This document shows positions 18,879 to 27,078 of a stretch of DNA of 64,000 nt, in pieces (position 1 is the first letter of the stretch; every line of letters begins with the position of its first letter). The position numbers were made by a program, and so were the translations under genes. The notes below the pieces were generated by a model that was given only the letters and a program-made list of their open reading frames with translations, made no database searches and was not told where the DNA came from. Source of the stretch: Clostridium lundense DSM 17049 (GTDB taxonomy: Bacteria; Bacillota; Clostridia; Clostridiales; Clostridiaceae); contig NZ_JHVC01000003.1 of the NCBI RefSeq assembly GCF_000619945.1, positions 124,001 to 188,000 on the forward strand, in the 5' to 3' direction.

Positions 18879-19108
18879 TAAAAATTATTATCTATATTTC
18901 TTACAAATGTACTAATAATTCTTACAAATTTCTTAAGATTGATATTTAGTTTTAAAATAATAATTTTGCAATATAGAGATAATATTGGGACCAACTCTAC
19001 TATAATGGCTGTCCACGGTGGAATTGCTAGACCTAGAATGCTTGAACTAAGCTCAACTGGTGAGATTAACATTTTAGATATTAATGATATAGAACCAACC
19101 TTTTACTA
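18879..19108 (+). pseudogene. Possible gene relic of unknown family
   Basis: An open plus-strand frame ends with the residues MAVHGGIARPRMLELSSTG and then a 15-residue tail to a TAA at 19106. The sequence looks protein-like, but there is no RBS or full domain and it is followed directly by a repeat core. It may be the 3' end of a decayed gene. The overlapping minus-strand frame is less protein-like. I cannot name a family. Confidence 0.25.
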
Positions 19109-19133
19109 AAATGCTCCGTAAAACACTTAAAAT

Positions 19134-19150
19134 TTGATAACCGTCCCCAA
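19134..19150. repeat. REP-like repeat, single reverse core
   Basis: TTTGATAACCGTCCCC, preceded by CCGTAAAACACTTAAAA, which resembles the arm sequence next to other copies. Confidence 0.8.
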
Positions 19151-19165
19151 CAAAACACCCAAAAC

Positions 19166-19212
19166 ACAAAAATAACACCGCTGGTTTTAATTAACCCAAC
19201 GGTGTTATTAAC
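19166..19212 (-). terminator. Intrinsic terminator of the small Lys-rich gene
   Basis: On the minus strand AATAACACCG pairs with CGGTGTTATT around a loop, followed by TTTTTG. It is placed 24 bases after the stop of the 34-codon gene, supporting that gene as a separate transcript. Confidence 0.7.
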
Positions 19213-19235
19213 TTTCATAGCTTAAATAATTAAAT

Positions 19236-19340
19236 TTATTTTTTCTTAGTATTTTTATCTTTGCCTTTTTTTTGGTTAGTTTCATTCTTTTTATCATTAT
19301 TTTTAGTGGAACTGCTTTTGCTTTTACCTTTGTCGCCCAT
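19236..19340 (-). CDS. Lysine-rich 34-residue small protein
   Basis: A 34-codon gene: MGDKGKSKSSSTKNNDKK continues with more Lys/Asn/Gln and ends in KNTKKK. Roughly 40 percent of residues are Lys and there are no hydrophobic residues after Met1, so it is expected to be disordered and strongly basic. GGGGG lies a suitable distance before the ATG, and a terminator hairpin follows the stop. Low-complexity, highly basic small proteins of spore formers can be nucleic acid associated, but no family was recognised. It is below the size most gene callers report. Confidence 0.6.
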   Translation of the reverse strand: MGDKGKSKSSSTKNNDKKNETNQKKGKDKNTKKK

Positions 19341-19466
19341 CCTATATCCCCCATGAATTAAATATAATTAATCTTATGAGGCGTTTTATCAAAATATACC
19401 CCTTACTTCTTCAAACTTTTTACTTCCATATATTCAGTTTTACAGCGTTATAATATTGCATATTCC

Positions 19467-20732
19467 TTAATTATTAACTTTCAATTTAAAATCTCCTTTA
19501 ATTCGTGAAGGATAATCATATATTTTTAAATAAATAGGACTTTTATATTTAATGTCATCAGAAACATTATATAGTATACTTTGTTCACTAGATTTACCTA
19601 TACGTGTTCCTCTGCCTTTACTCTTAAATGTTACTCCACTTCCATCTTTAAAATCCCCATCAAATATGCTATAAGCACATTTTTTATCCAATCTTTTATC
19701 TGCTATTAAGAAAAATTCCAAAGTAGTCTGATTATTATCATTAGTTATAGATTTAATCATTAATTTATTATCTGGAGACTTTAATAATTCTTTTTTATTC
19801 ATATCTACAATGACCTCTAATTTATCTTTGTCTAATGCCCTTATACTAGTTCCTTTTATATAAAGCTCCTTTGGATTTGTAAAATAATTGCTTTGAAAAT
19901 ACAGAATATCCTGGTATTCATTTTTTTTAATTGATGTTACTCCATTATTTATTCTGGCCCATTCTTCACCCTTCTCATTGAAAATTGAAAGATCATCAAA
20001 TCCTAATATTTTTTTAGTATTATTTCTATCATATTCTACTAATAAAGCAATCCTAGTTGGAGTAATAGTTAATGTTTTAAAATATATTTTTTGTCCTTCA
20101 ATTTGGACTGTTTCATATACATTATAAACCTTATTCATACTTTCAAATTTCTCTTTATTAATAGGAATTTCAAATTTCCATTGGGAAGATAATGCCTTTT
20201 GCTTATCCAAATTAGTATTTTCCTTACTTTCCTGAAGCTTTACTATAATAAAAAGCTTATTTGGTATTATAGTTTCTTCAGTAAAATTTAATTCCACATT
20301 TCCTTCTAATTTTTTTTCAATGCTCATATCATTATTAGTAAACATACTCCAACTTTCAGGAGCTGCTAACTCTTTACCAAATTCATCTGTAAACTTCATA
20401 TCATGTAAATTTACAAACTTATGATTCCCCTTATCTTCAATAGAATAAAATAATATGCACTTGGAATTATCAATAATAATATCCTTTATAGTAAAAACTA
20501 AATCCTCATGTTCCTCTGATAAATTAACAGACTGAACAAAATTATTCTCCACTATATCCTTAATTCCATTATCATAGTTCATCAGCTTAACAATATACTG
20601 AAGTCCTGGAACCTTACTTAAGGTTATTGCAATAGTTGGAGATATACGAATGGAAGCAATAAAAATTGTAATAGCAATTACAACAGCTATATTGGCAAAC
20701 TTTTTTCTTTCTTCCTTTTCAAACACTGCCAT
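19467..20732 (-). CDS. DUF4179/DUF5643-type membrane protein
   Basis: 421 residues. One membrane helix near 13-32 is followed by the DUF4179-like segment (LSKVPGLQYIVKLMNYDNG, then IVENNFVQSVN), and a large extracytoplasmic region of beta-rich modules resembling DUF5643. In Firmicutes such proteins normally begin with a cytosolic anti-sigma zinc-binding region and sit beside an ECF sigma gene. Here the cytosolic part is only about 12 residues and no sigma gene is adjacent. The GTG at 20726 is better spaced from GAGGTG than the ATG at 20732, so the start may be two codons later. Confidence 0.78.
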   Translation of the reverse strand: MAVFEKEERKKFANIAVVIAITIFIASIRISPTIAITLSKVPGLQYIVKLMNYDNGIKDIVENNFVQSVNLSEEHEDLVFTIKDIIIDNSKCILFYSIEDKGNHKFVNLHDMKFTDEFGKELAAPESWSMFTNNDMSIEKKLEGNVELNFTEETIIPNKLFIIVKLQESKENTNLDKQKALSSQWKFEIPINKEKFESMNKVYNVYETVQIEGQKIYFKTLTITPTRIALLVEYDRNNTKKILGFDDLSIFNEKGEEWARINNGVTSIKKNEYQDILYFQSNYFTNPKELYIKGTSIRALDKDKLEVIVDMNKKELLKSPDNKLMIKSITNDNNQTTLEFFLIADKRLDKKCAYSIFDGDFKDGSGVTFKSKGRGTRIGKSSEQSILYNVSDDIKYKSPIYLKIYDYPSRIKGDFKLKVNN

Positions 20733-20758
20733 TCCACCTCATTTCTCTTTATAAATAC

Positions 20759-20803
20759 AAAAATTGCGTTACAACTTTTTCTCAATTTGCAACGCAATTT
20801 TAT
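20759..20803 (-). terminator. Intrinsic terminator of the flotillin gene
   Basis: AAAATTGCGTTGCAA pairs with TTGTAACGCAATTTTT on the minus strand, directly after the flotillin stop. Confidence 0.8.
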
Positions 20804-20805
20804 CC

Positions 20806-22275
20806 TTACTCTTTATGTGAAATTTCAACTTCCTCATTATTGGATGAATTTTTCATAGGCTCCCCTACTGTTTTTTCAGTAGCATCCTTGTTCCCAATCT
20901 TGGCTACTAACTGTGATATATCTAGCCCAGTTATATCCTTCAATACCTCAAATCCATTGGCAGCTACATCAGTTACTATTTTTGATACTCTTGAAGCACC
21001 TTGTGAACCACCATTATCTATAACAGTAATTTTGTCCACTTGTTCCATAGGCTTAGAAACTGCACCCATAATTTCTGGCAACCTACTTACAATCAATTCT
21101 ACTACCGCAGCTTCACCATACTTAGACATAGCCTCTGCAAGTTTATCCTTTGCTTCAGCCTCAGCGATACCCTTTGCCCTTATAGTATCTGCTTCTGCCA
21201 TACCCCTTACCCTTATAGCTTCAGCCTCTGCTTGTGCTTCAATTTTCTTAGCCTCAGCCTCAGCAATTGCCTTGATTTTAATTGACTCAGCTTGTGCCTC
21301 AGCTTCTTTAATATACTTGATTTTAGCAGCCTCAGCATTTACTTCTGTTTCATATTTCCTTGCATCTGCTGGTTTTTTAATCTTTGCAACTAATTCCTTT
21401 TCAACAACTAAAGCATTTTTTTCAGCAAGATCAGCATTTTGGTCCGCTAATTTACCATCATTCTCTATCTCTTGTAACTTATATGCAACGTCTGCATTAG
21501 CCTTTGCCTTGTCTTGCTCTGCGCGATAGCCCTGTAATTTTATTTCCTTATCTCTTTCACTAGCGGCAATTTCTGCATCAGCCTCTAACTTTGCTTTCTG
21601 CCCTTCCCTATTTGCATTAGCTGTTTTTATATCTGTATCTCTCTTTCTTTCTGCTGTAGCCACATCAGCGTCTGACTTAGCTTGAGCAATTTGAGGAGTA
21701 GCACGACTCTCTAAGTATCCTCCTTGAGTTGAAATCTTTAATATGCTATAAGACACAAGAAGTAATCCCATAGAATTCAATTCTTTTCGTATATCAGCTT
21801 CAATTCTTTCCTCAAAGGTAGCTCTATCCTCATTTATTTGTTCAACAGTTAAAGTAGAGATAATTCCTCTCAACTTTCCTTCTAATATTTGCTCTACAAT
21901 ACCACTAATAACTCTAACTGTATTGGTGGCATCCCCATTACAGAATTGTTCTACTGCTTTTAATATGCTTTCCTCTTTATTTTCAACCTTCACTACTGCA
22001 GTACCAACAATATTAACAAATATACCTTGTTTTGATGGTGCTTCATTAACATCTGTAGTCATAGAGATATTCTCCAAAGAAATTGAACATGATGTTTCAA
22101 AGAAAGGTATCATTATACCCCCTTTTCCAGATAAAACTCTTTTCTTTAATCCTGTGATTACCATAGCTTTATCAGCAGGTACTCTTTTCCAACAAGCCAA
22201 AATAATTGCAATTACAATAGCTATAGGAATAATATACCCCAATCCATTGCCTAGTAAACTTAATGCTTCGCCCAT
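20806..22275 (-). CDS. floT: Flotillin-like membrane scaffold protein
   Basis: 489 residues. One N-terminal membrane hairpin or helix (about 9-26, GLGYIIPIAIVIAIILACW), an SPFH/Band 7 domain (about 30-190), then a long coiled coil rich in Ala/Glu with repeats such as AEAEAKKIEAQAEAEA (about 190-400), and a short Gly-rich/oligomerisation tail with VVELIVSRLPEIMGAVSKP. Size and layout match B. subtilis FloT/YuaG (about 509) rather than the shorter FloA. It organises membrane microdomains. No NfeD partner gene is adjacent. GGGGAGGA lies before the ATG. Confidence 0.92.
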   Translation of the reverse strand: MGEALSLLGNGLGYIIPIAIVIAIILACWKRVPADKAMVITGLKKRVLSGKGGIMIPFFETSCSISLENISMTTDVNEAPSKQGIFVNIVGTAVVKVENKEESILKAVEQFCNGDATNTVRVISGIVEQILEGKLRGIISTLTVEQINEDRATFEERIEADIRKELNSMGLLLVSYSILKISTQGGYLESRATPQIAQAKSDADVATAERKRDTDIKTANANREGQKAKLEADAEIAASERDKEIKLQGYRAEQDKAKANADVAYKLQEIENDGKLADQNADLAEKNALVVEKELVAKIKKPADARKYETEVNAEAAKIKYIKEAEAQAESIKIKAIAEAEAKKIEAQAEAEAIRVRGMAEADTIRAKGIAEAEAKDKLAEAMSKYGEAAVVELIVSRLPEIMGAVSKPMEQVDKITVIDNGGSQGASRVSKIVTDVAANGFEVLKDITGLDISQLVAKIGNKDATEKTVGEPMKNSSNNEEVEISHKE

Positions 22276-22434
22276 CTAGATCCTCCCCAATAATTAATTT
22301 TATTATTTATTATATGAAATTCTTACCATAAAGATAAGAATTTTTTAACACATATAATAACCATATGATTTTTTTTCATCATTATACCTTTATCTCCTAC
22401 ATTTCTTCTTTGTAGTATAAAGCATCACTTAATC

Positions 22435-22689
22435 TTACTTTTTTACACTATCTACTTCTATATATTCAAATCTATATTTTTGTCCTGTTGGATTTTCTTT
22501 TTCTTTTGGGACTTCTTCATTAAACATATTATACGGCCTTGCAAAAACACCACAGGAACCATAAAGAGCTTTATATATAACTAATTTTTCTCTTGTTTCA
22601 GAATGAATTGCAATATCCATTAATAAATATAAATCTCCTTTAAAATGCCTAAATATTTTTCCTTTGTATTCTTCTAAATTTCTTTTCAT
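22435..22689 (-). CDS. DUF1653 family protein
   Basis: 84 residues. The family pattern is present: YKGKIFRHFKGDLY, DIAIHSETREKLVIYKALYG and ARPYNMFNEEV. Such small proteins are widespread and of unknown function. GGAGGAATT precedes the ATG; it is monocistronic. Confidence 0.88.
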   Translation of the reverse strand: MKRNLEEYKGKIFRHFKGDLYLLMDIAIHSETREKLVIYKALYGSCGVFARPYNMFNEEVPKEKENPTGQKYRFEYIEVDSVKK

Positions 22690-22740
22690 TTATAATTCCT
22701 CCATATCCATGTAGCCTTTACTATATTTTAACATATATAT

Positions 22741-22804
22741 GGAGACAGTTATCCACTTTTGTTAAAATAATTGACTAAAAAATTAAAAGTTATTAACTGT
22801 CCAC
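22741..22804. repeat. REP-like inverted pair, about 62 bp
   Basis: Forward core GGAGACAGTTAT and reverse core TATTAACTGTCC with A/T-rich arms between. The remaining bases of the 355-base gap up to the next gene hold that gene's promoter and nothing else I can identify. Confidence 0.8.
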
Positions 22805-22982
22805 AAAACTTTTAACTTAAATGTCAGCTAAACCCAACAATAATAGTTGTAATATCTTCCTACTATAAAAATAAAAACCCTTCCATATCAATACAAATTT
22901 TAAGTATATTTTTATAACTATTAGATAAGGATTTACATTATCAATTGATACTAAATATCAGTAAGTTTTTTGCTTAAAACCA

Positions 22983-23011
22983 TTCACATTTCGAAATGTA
23001 TTTAATATAAT
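22983..23011 (+). promoter_or_regulatory. Putative sigma-A promoter of the cation transporter
   Basis: TTCACA (-35), a 17-base spacer, then TATAAT (-10), ending 33 bases before the ATG. Confidence 0.6.
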
Positions 23012-23044
23012 AGTGTTATCAGTTGAAAATATGGAGGACCAAAT

Positions 23045-23911
23045 ATGAATATTTATGAAGAAGGAAAAAAAGTATCTTTAATAACTATATTAATAAATGT
23101 AATTTTGTGTTTATTTAAAGTTATTGCCGGTATAGTTGGCAAAAGTAGTGCCATGATTGCCGACGGAATCCACACACTTTCAGATGTTATTACTACAGTG
23201 ATGGTTATTATAGGATTAAAAATTGCAAATAAAAAAGAAGATGCTGAGCATCCCTATGGCCACGAAAGATTTGAACCTGTATATGCTAAGATAATAAGTT
23301 CTTTACTTCTTATAACTGGTATTTTCATAGCTTATGAAGGTGTCAAGGTACTGCGTTCTGGTAATTACAGCACCCCTGGGACTATTGCTCTTATTGCTGC
23401 TTTAGTTTCTATAATAACAAAAGAAATTATGTATAGATATACAATACACACCGCCAAGAAAATACACAGCATTTCCATGGAAGCAGATGCTTGGCACCAC
23501 AGATCTGATGCCTTTTCATCTATAGGAACTTTTATAGGTATATTTGGCGCACGAGCTGGACTAAAAGTTTTAGACCCATTAACCAGTATAGTTGTTAGCT
23601 TCTTTATAATAAAAGTTGCTATAGATTTTTATATAAAATCCGTAAAAGAATTAGTAGATACCTCTGCTGACGAGGAAATTATAGACACAATAAAAGAAGA
23701 AACTTTAAAAGTAAATGGTGTAGAAAGTATATCTGACTTAAAAACCAGAAATTTTGGTAGCAAGGTTTATGTAGACATAGAAATATTTGTAGACAGCAAA
23801 ATCACCGTAGAAGAAGGCCATAAAATAGCTACAACTGTTCATGATAATATAGAAAATAAAATTGAAAATGTAAAGCACTGTATGGTACATGTAGAACCAT
23901 TTTACTCATAA
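23045..23911 (+). CDS. Cation diffusion facilitator (CDF) family transporter
   Basis: 288 residues with six membrane helices and a cytosolic C-terminal domain (about 205-288). Both metal-site pairs are visible: D40/H43/D47 region in ADGIHTLSD (TM2) and H151/D155 in AWHHRSDAFSS (TM5), plus HPYGHERFEP in the TM2-TM3 loop. It exports divalent metal ions (Zn, Fe, Mn or Co) in exchange for protons. The C-terminal His/Glu-rich sequence (KHCMVHVEP) is the family's cytosolic metal-sensing fold. It is monocistronic behind its own promoter. The ion is not predictable from sequence alone. Confidence 0.93.
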   Translation: MNIYEEGKKVSLITILINVILCLFKVIAGIVGKSSAMIADGIHTLSDVITTVMVIIGLKIANKKEDAEHPYGHERFEPVYAKIISSLLLITGIFIAYEGVKVLRSGNYSTPGTIALIAALVSIITKEIMYRYTIHTAKKIHSISMEADAWHHRSDAFSSIGTFIGIFGARAGLKVLDPLTSIVVSFFIIKVAIDFYIKSVKELVDTSADEEIIDTIKEETLKVNGVESISDLKTRNFGSKVYVDIEIFVDSKITVEEGHKIATTVHDNIENKIENVKHCMVHVEPFYS

Positions 23912-23931
23912 GCAGATTTCTAAACTACTTG

Positions 23932-23996
23932 TATAAAGGTACAAAATTCATTAACTACTCCCTTTCTAAAAGCTTCAAATTTGATAACCGTCCCCA
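23932..23996. repeat. REP-like element, right half
   Basis: TGTATAAAGGTACAAAATT through AAAGCTTCAAATTTGATAA and CCGTCCCC. It closely matches 4614-4681, showing that the repeat unit is longer than the 15-base core. Confidence 0.85.
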
Positions 23997-24037
23997 AATA
24001 TATAACTATCCCGAGCTTGTCTTAAAAACTAACAAAT

Positions 24038-24085
24038 AAGGAAAGGACTTTGTCAAATGCAAAAATCCTTTCCTTCATTTTATTT
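24038..24085 (+). terminator. Possible terminator after the CDF gene
   Basis: AAGGAAAGGA pairs with TCCTTTCCTT across an 18-base loop, followed by CATTTTATTTT. The T-run is interrupted, so efficiency is uncertain. Confidence 0.5.
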
Positions 24086-24156
24086 TCTATTATTTATTCT
24101 CTGTATTAAGCTAAATGTTTATATTGTTTTTAATGAAACTTCATAATAAACTTACA

Positions 24157-24981
24157 TTACTCCATTGATTGCTCAAGCTCTTCTTTAAGTTGAATTATTC
24201 TTTTATGTAATAATGGATGAACCACATAAGGAGCTATTTCTGCTAAAGGCTCTAGTACAAACATCCTTTCTTGCATTCTTGGATGTGGAAGCAATATTTC
24301 TTCATCCTCTGTTATCAAATCATCATAAAGAATAACATCTAAGTCTATAGTTCTAGGTCCCCATTTTATTATTCTTTCTCTTTTCAATTCTTTTTCTATA
24401 TTCAATAAAAATCTTACAAGCTCCTTTGGTGTCAATATAGTATCCACCTGCATAACTCCATTTAAAAATTCTTCTTGATCAATATATCCCCAAGGTTCTG
24501 TAGTTATAAAAGATGATACTTTTTCAACCTTTATATGTTTGGACTCTTTAATTTTTTCTATAGCATCCAAAAGATTTTTCTCTTTGTCCCCTATATTGGA
24601 ACCTAGTGCTATAAATGCTCTGCTTCTTTTTCTATATATCTCTACAGCTACATAATCTAAATGTCTTAAAATAGGTGCCCAAGGTTTCTTCAAATTCACC
24701 TTAACTCCTTTAACTAAAGGATACTGAATTAAAACAAACTCCCCTATTTTTTCTGCCACTGTTTCTATTAAATCATAGCTTTCCTTTTGTATTTCCTTTT
24801 CTATCTTATGACACAACTCTCCGTAGTGTACAGACTTAGTTAAATCTCCTGTTATTGCTGCCTCTCTAGTGGACACTTCTAATTCTAAAGAAACTATAAA
24901 TTTTTGTCCTAATACTTTTTCTTCTCCAAAAACTCCATGATTTGCAAATATTTCAAAGTCTTTTACTATTATTTTATCCAA
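24157..24981 (-). CDS. folK: Bifunctional dihydroneopterin aldolase / HPPK (FolB-FolK fusion)
   Basis: 274 residues, two enzymes of folate synthesis in one chain. The N-terminal FolB aldolase (about 1-117) has ANHGVFGEEK and VHYGELC. The C-terminal FolK pyrophosphokinase (about 120-274) has ALGSNIGDKEKNL, PRTIDLDVILYDD and PHPRMQERMFVLEPLAEIAP. The GTG at 24990 lies in the RBS; TTG 24981 behind AGGTGAT gives the usual FolB start MDKIIVKD. The gene begins a few bases after folP ends. Product: 6-hydroxymethyl-dihydropterin diphosphate for FolP. Confidence 0.93.
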   Translation of the reverse strand: MDKIIVKDFEIFANHGVFGEEKVLGQKFIVSLELEVSTREAAITGDLTKSVHYGELCHKIEKEIQKESYDLIETVAEKIGEFVLIQYPLVKGVKVNLKKPWAPILRHLDYVAVEIYRKRSRAFIALGSNIGDKEKNLLDAIEKIKESKHIKVEKVSSFITTEPWGYIDQEEFLNGVMQVDTILTPKELVRFLLNIEKELKRERIIKWGPRTIDLDVILYDDLITEDEEILLPHPRMQERMFVLEPLAEIAPYVVHPLLHKRIIQLKEELEQSME

Positions 24982-24990
24982 AAATATCAC

Positions 24991-25800
24991 CTATTTTCTT
25001 CTTATTATAGCGTCAGTCATCATTGCTGCTCTTTTATTTTCTAATACATCATGTACCCTTACAAAATCACAATTTTTCATAATTCCTATAACTGTAGTTG
25101 CCACAGTTCCTTCTACTCTTTCATTTGGAGGTAAATTTAAAACAGTTCCTATAGTTGATTTTCTAGAAGTCCCTAAAAGAATTGGATACCCTAATTCCCC
25201 CAATCCTTCTAAATTATTCATAACATAAAGATTTTGCTCATAAGTTTTTGCAAAACCTATACCTGGATCTAAAATTATGTTGTCTTTTTTAACTCCTGCT
25301 TCTAATGCTATATCTATAGATTCCTTTAAATCTTTAATCATATCTTCCATTATATTTTTATATTCAGTATTATTTCTATTGTGCATTAAACAGCACGGAA
25401 TATCATATTTTGCAGCAACTTTAGCAATATAAGGATCTTTTTTAAAACCCCAAACATCATTTATAAGGTCTACTCCGGCCTCTATGGCAAGCTCTGCAAC
25501 CTTTCCTTTATATGTATCTATAGAGATAGGTATGTCAAAATGCGCTCTAAGCTCTTTTATTATAGGAATTACCCTATTTATCTCTTCTTCCTCACTTACT
25601 GGAATATGATTTGGTCTTGTAGACTCTCCTCCAATATCAATTATATCTACACCTTCGTCTATCATCTCTTTTGCATGCTGAACCGCTTTTTCTAAATTAT
25701 TAAATTTTCCTCCATCAGAAAAAGAATCTGGAGTTACATTTAATATCCCCATTATATAAGTTCTTTCCCCTATTTTAAATTCTTTATTTCCTATTCTCAT
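24991..25800 (-). CDS. folP: Dihydropteroate synthase
   Basis: 269 residues, a TIM-barrel enzyme condensing the pterin diphosphate with p-aminobenzoate. Signatures are GILNVTPDSFSDGG (start of the barrel) and IDIGGESTRP, with DPGIGFAKT and GTSRKS further on. It lies between the HD protein and the FolB-FolK fusion in a three-gene operon. AAGGAGG precedes the ATG. It is the classical sulfonamide target. Confidence 0.96.
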   Translation of the reverse strand: MRIGNKEFKIGERTYIMGILNVTPDSFSDGGKFNNLEKAVQHAKEMIDEGVDIIDIGGESTRPNHIPVSEEEEINRVIPIIKELRAHFDIPISIDTYKGKVAELAIEAGVDLINDVWGFKKDPYIAKVAAKYDIPCCLMHNRNNTEYKNIMEDMIKDLKESIDIALEAGVKKDNIILDPGIGFAKTYEQNLYVMNNLEGLGELGYPILLGTSRKSTIGTVLNLPPNERVEGTVATTVIGIMKNCDFVRVHDVLENKRAAMMTDAIIRRK

Positions 25801-25828
25801 TTTAATGCCTCCTTAAAAAAGATTTTAA

Positions 25829-26314
25829 TTAATATACTATATTAAAATTTTTCTTATCCTCACTCCAGTTACATTTTACCTCTGCATTACAAGCAAAACA
25901 TTTTCGTGACAACTTATCACTTTTATATATTATAGAATTTAGCTCATCTTCTCCATCTTTTCTATGGGAAAGTATAGCTTGCAATATCAAATTTTCTTCC
26001 CCTTCTGAAAACCCTACTTCCTTTAAAAGATCTTGTGCTAAGATATAGCTTGCTTCCTCATGAGGGATACCTTTTTCATACTGCATCCATCTTCCTATGT
26101 CATGTAAAATAGCTATAGCATATATAACTTCTTTAGAATAGTTTAATCCCTTTTCTAGAGAGATTATATAAGCAATTCTTGCCACATCCAAAAAATGATT
26201 TATATCATGTTTGCAAAATTCTCTATCCATCTCACATTCATTATTCTTTTTAATATATTCTTTGTATTTTTCACTGTTTAATATTTTATTTACCTTATGT
26301 AAGTTATTACCCAT
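25829..26314 (-). CDS. HD-domain phosphohydrolase in the folate operon
   Basis: 161 residues. HD residues are His40 (DINHFLDVARIA), His71-Asp72 (ILHDIGRW) and Asp133 (KSDKLS), the usual metal set of an HD hydrolase. The C-terminus has RKCFACNAEVKC (Cys139, Cys142, Cys148), possibly a small metal knuckle. It is the first gene of the HD-folP-folBK operon, 28 bases before folP. Position suggests a pterin-phosphate or other nucleotide substrate, for example the dephosphorylation of dihydroneopterin triphosphate; this is inference only. No folE is in the window. Confidence 0.85.
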   Translation of the reverse strand: MGNNLHKVNKILNSEKYKEYIKKNNECEMDREFCKHDINHFLDVARIAYIISLEKGLNYSKEVIYAIAILHDIGRWMQYEKGIPHEEASYILAQDLLKEVGFSEGEENLILQAILSHRKDGEDELNSIIYKSDKLSRKCFACNAEVKCNWSEDKKNFNIVY

Positions 26315-26418
26315 TCTTTACTCCTTAGTTAATTTTCATTGTAGTCAAATTCTCTTCTTATACAACGCAAATTATTTTTTTATATTATACATTATACCTT
26401 ATTGTTACACAATTATAT

Positions 26419-26436
26419 TTGGGAACAGTTATCAAA
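26419..26436. repeat. REP-like repeat, single core
   Basis: TTGGGAACAGTTATCAAAT in the divergent gap upstream of the folate operon. Confidence 0.75.
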
Positions 26437-26495
26437 TTTCCACTAAACTACTTGTGTACAAACTTAAAATGCCATAATCCTCCACCCTATTTTTT

Positions 26496-26529
26496 AGTAT
26501 ATTTTTCTTTTTAATGAAGAAAATATACT
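26496..26529 (+). promoter_or_regulatory. Hairpin covering the RBS region of the CmpB-like gene
   Basis: AGTATATTTTTCTT and GAAGAAAATATACT form a near-perfect stem ending one base before the ATG at 26531. The only purine-rich RBS candidate (GAAGAAAA) is inside the right arm. It could control translation initiation or be an operator. Confidence 0.45.
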
Positions 26530-26530
26530 C

Positions 26531-26953
26531 ATGGGAAAAAGATTTATAATATACGGACTCTTGGGATTTTGTATGGAAGTTTTTTGGACTGGATTTGGTT
26601 CTTTGCTAAAGGGAGATGTAAAACTTACTGCCTCTACATATGTATGGATGTTTTTTATATATGGTCTTGCAGTATTCTTAGAACCAATACACAACAGGAT
26701 AAGACACCTGTCATTTATAATAAGGGGAGGTGTATACATGGTACTTATATTTGCAGCTGAATTTTTCAGCGGCTTACTTTTACGAGAAATTATAGGTGTC
26801 TGTCCTTGGAACTATGTAACTGAACCCTTCACAATATACGGAATAATTACACTAAGTTATATACCAGTATGGTTTACGGCTGGTCTTATTTTTGAAAAAG
26901 TTCATGACGCTCTAATAAGAATTGAACATGGAATTAATTTAGGGAAGGGTTGA
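26531..26953 (+). CDS. Putative ABC_trans_CmpB-type membrane protein
   Basis: 140 residues with four hydrophobic segments. Family features include YGLLGFCMEVFWTG at the start and FFSGLLLREIIGVCPWNY in the middle (the FxGxLLxxxxGxxPWxY-like signature). Such short proteins are labelled putative ABC transporter permeases without a proven role. No other ABC component is beside it. It has a weak RBS and a start overlapping a hairpin. Confidence 0.75.
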   Translation: MGKRFIIYGLLGFCMEVFWTGFGSLLKGDVKLTASTYVWMFFIYGLAVFLEPIHNRIRHLSFIIRGGVYMVLIFAAEFFSGLLLREIIGVCPWNYVTEPFTIYGIITLSYIPVWFTAGLIFEKVHDALIRIEHGINLGKG

Positions 26954-26969
26954 TCGTTCACCCTTCCCT
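26941..26969 (+). terminator. Hairpin at the end of the CmpB-like gene
   Basis: AGGGAAGGGT pairs with ACCCTTCCCT across 9 bases and overlaps the stop codon; the T-run after it is short. Confidence 0.5.
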
Positions 26970-27078
26970 TATACTAGCTTTATAAGATACACTTAATCTA
27001 TTACAATTATTAAATTAACCTTTTAAATTTTATATAGCTTAATTTTAGCTATAGTTATTATTTTTCACTATTAAAAAC

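Noticed and set aside
18878..19072. 64-codon minus-strand frame
   Set aside because: Composition on the opposite strand is more protein-like (VHGGIARPRM); no RBS on the minus strand.
20840..21529. 229-codon plus-strand frame rich in Ala and Ser
   Set aside because: Shadow of the Ala/Glu-rich coiled coil of flotillin on the other strand.
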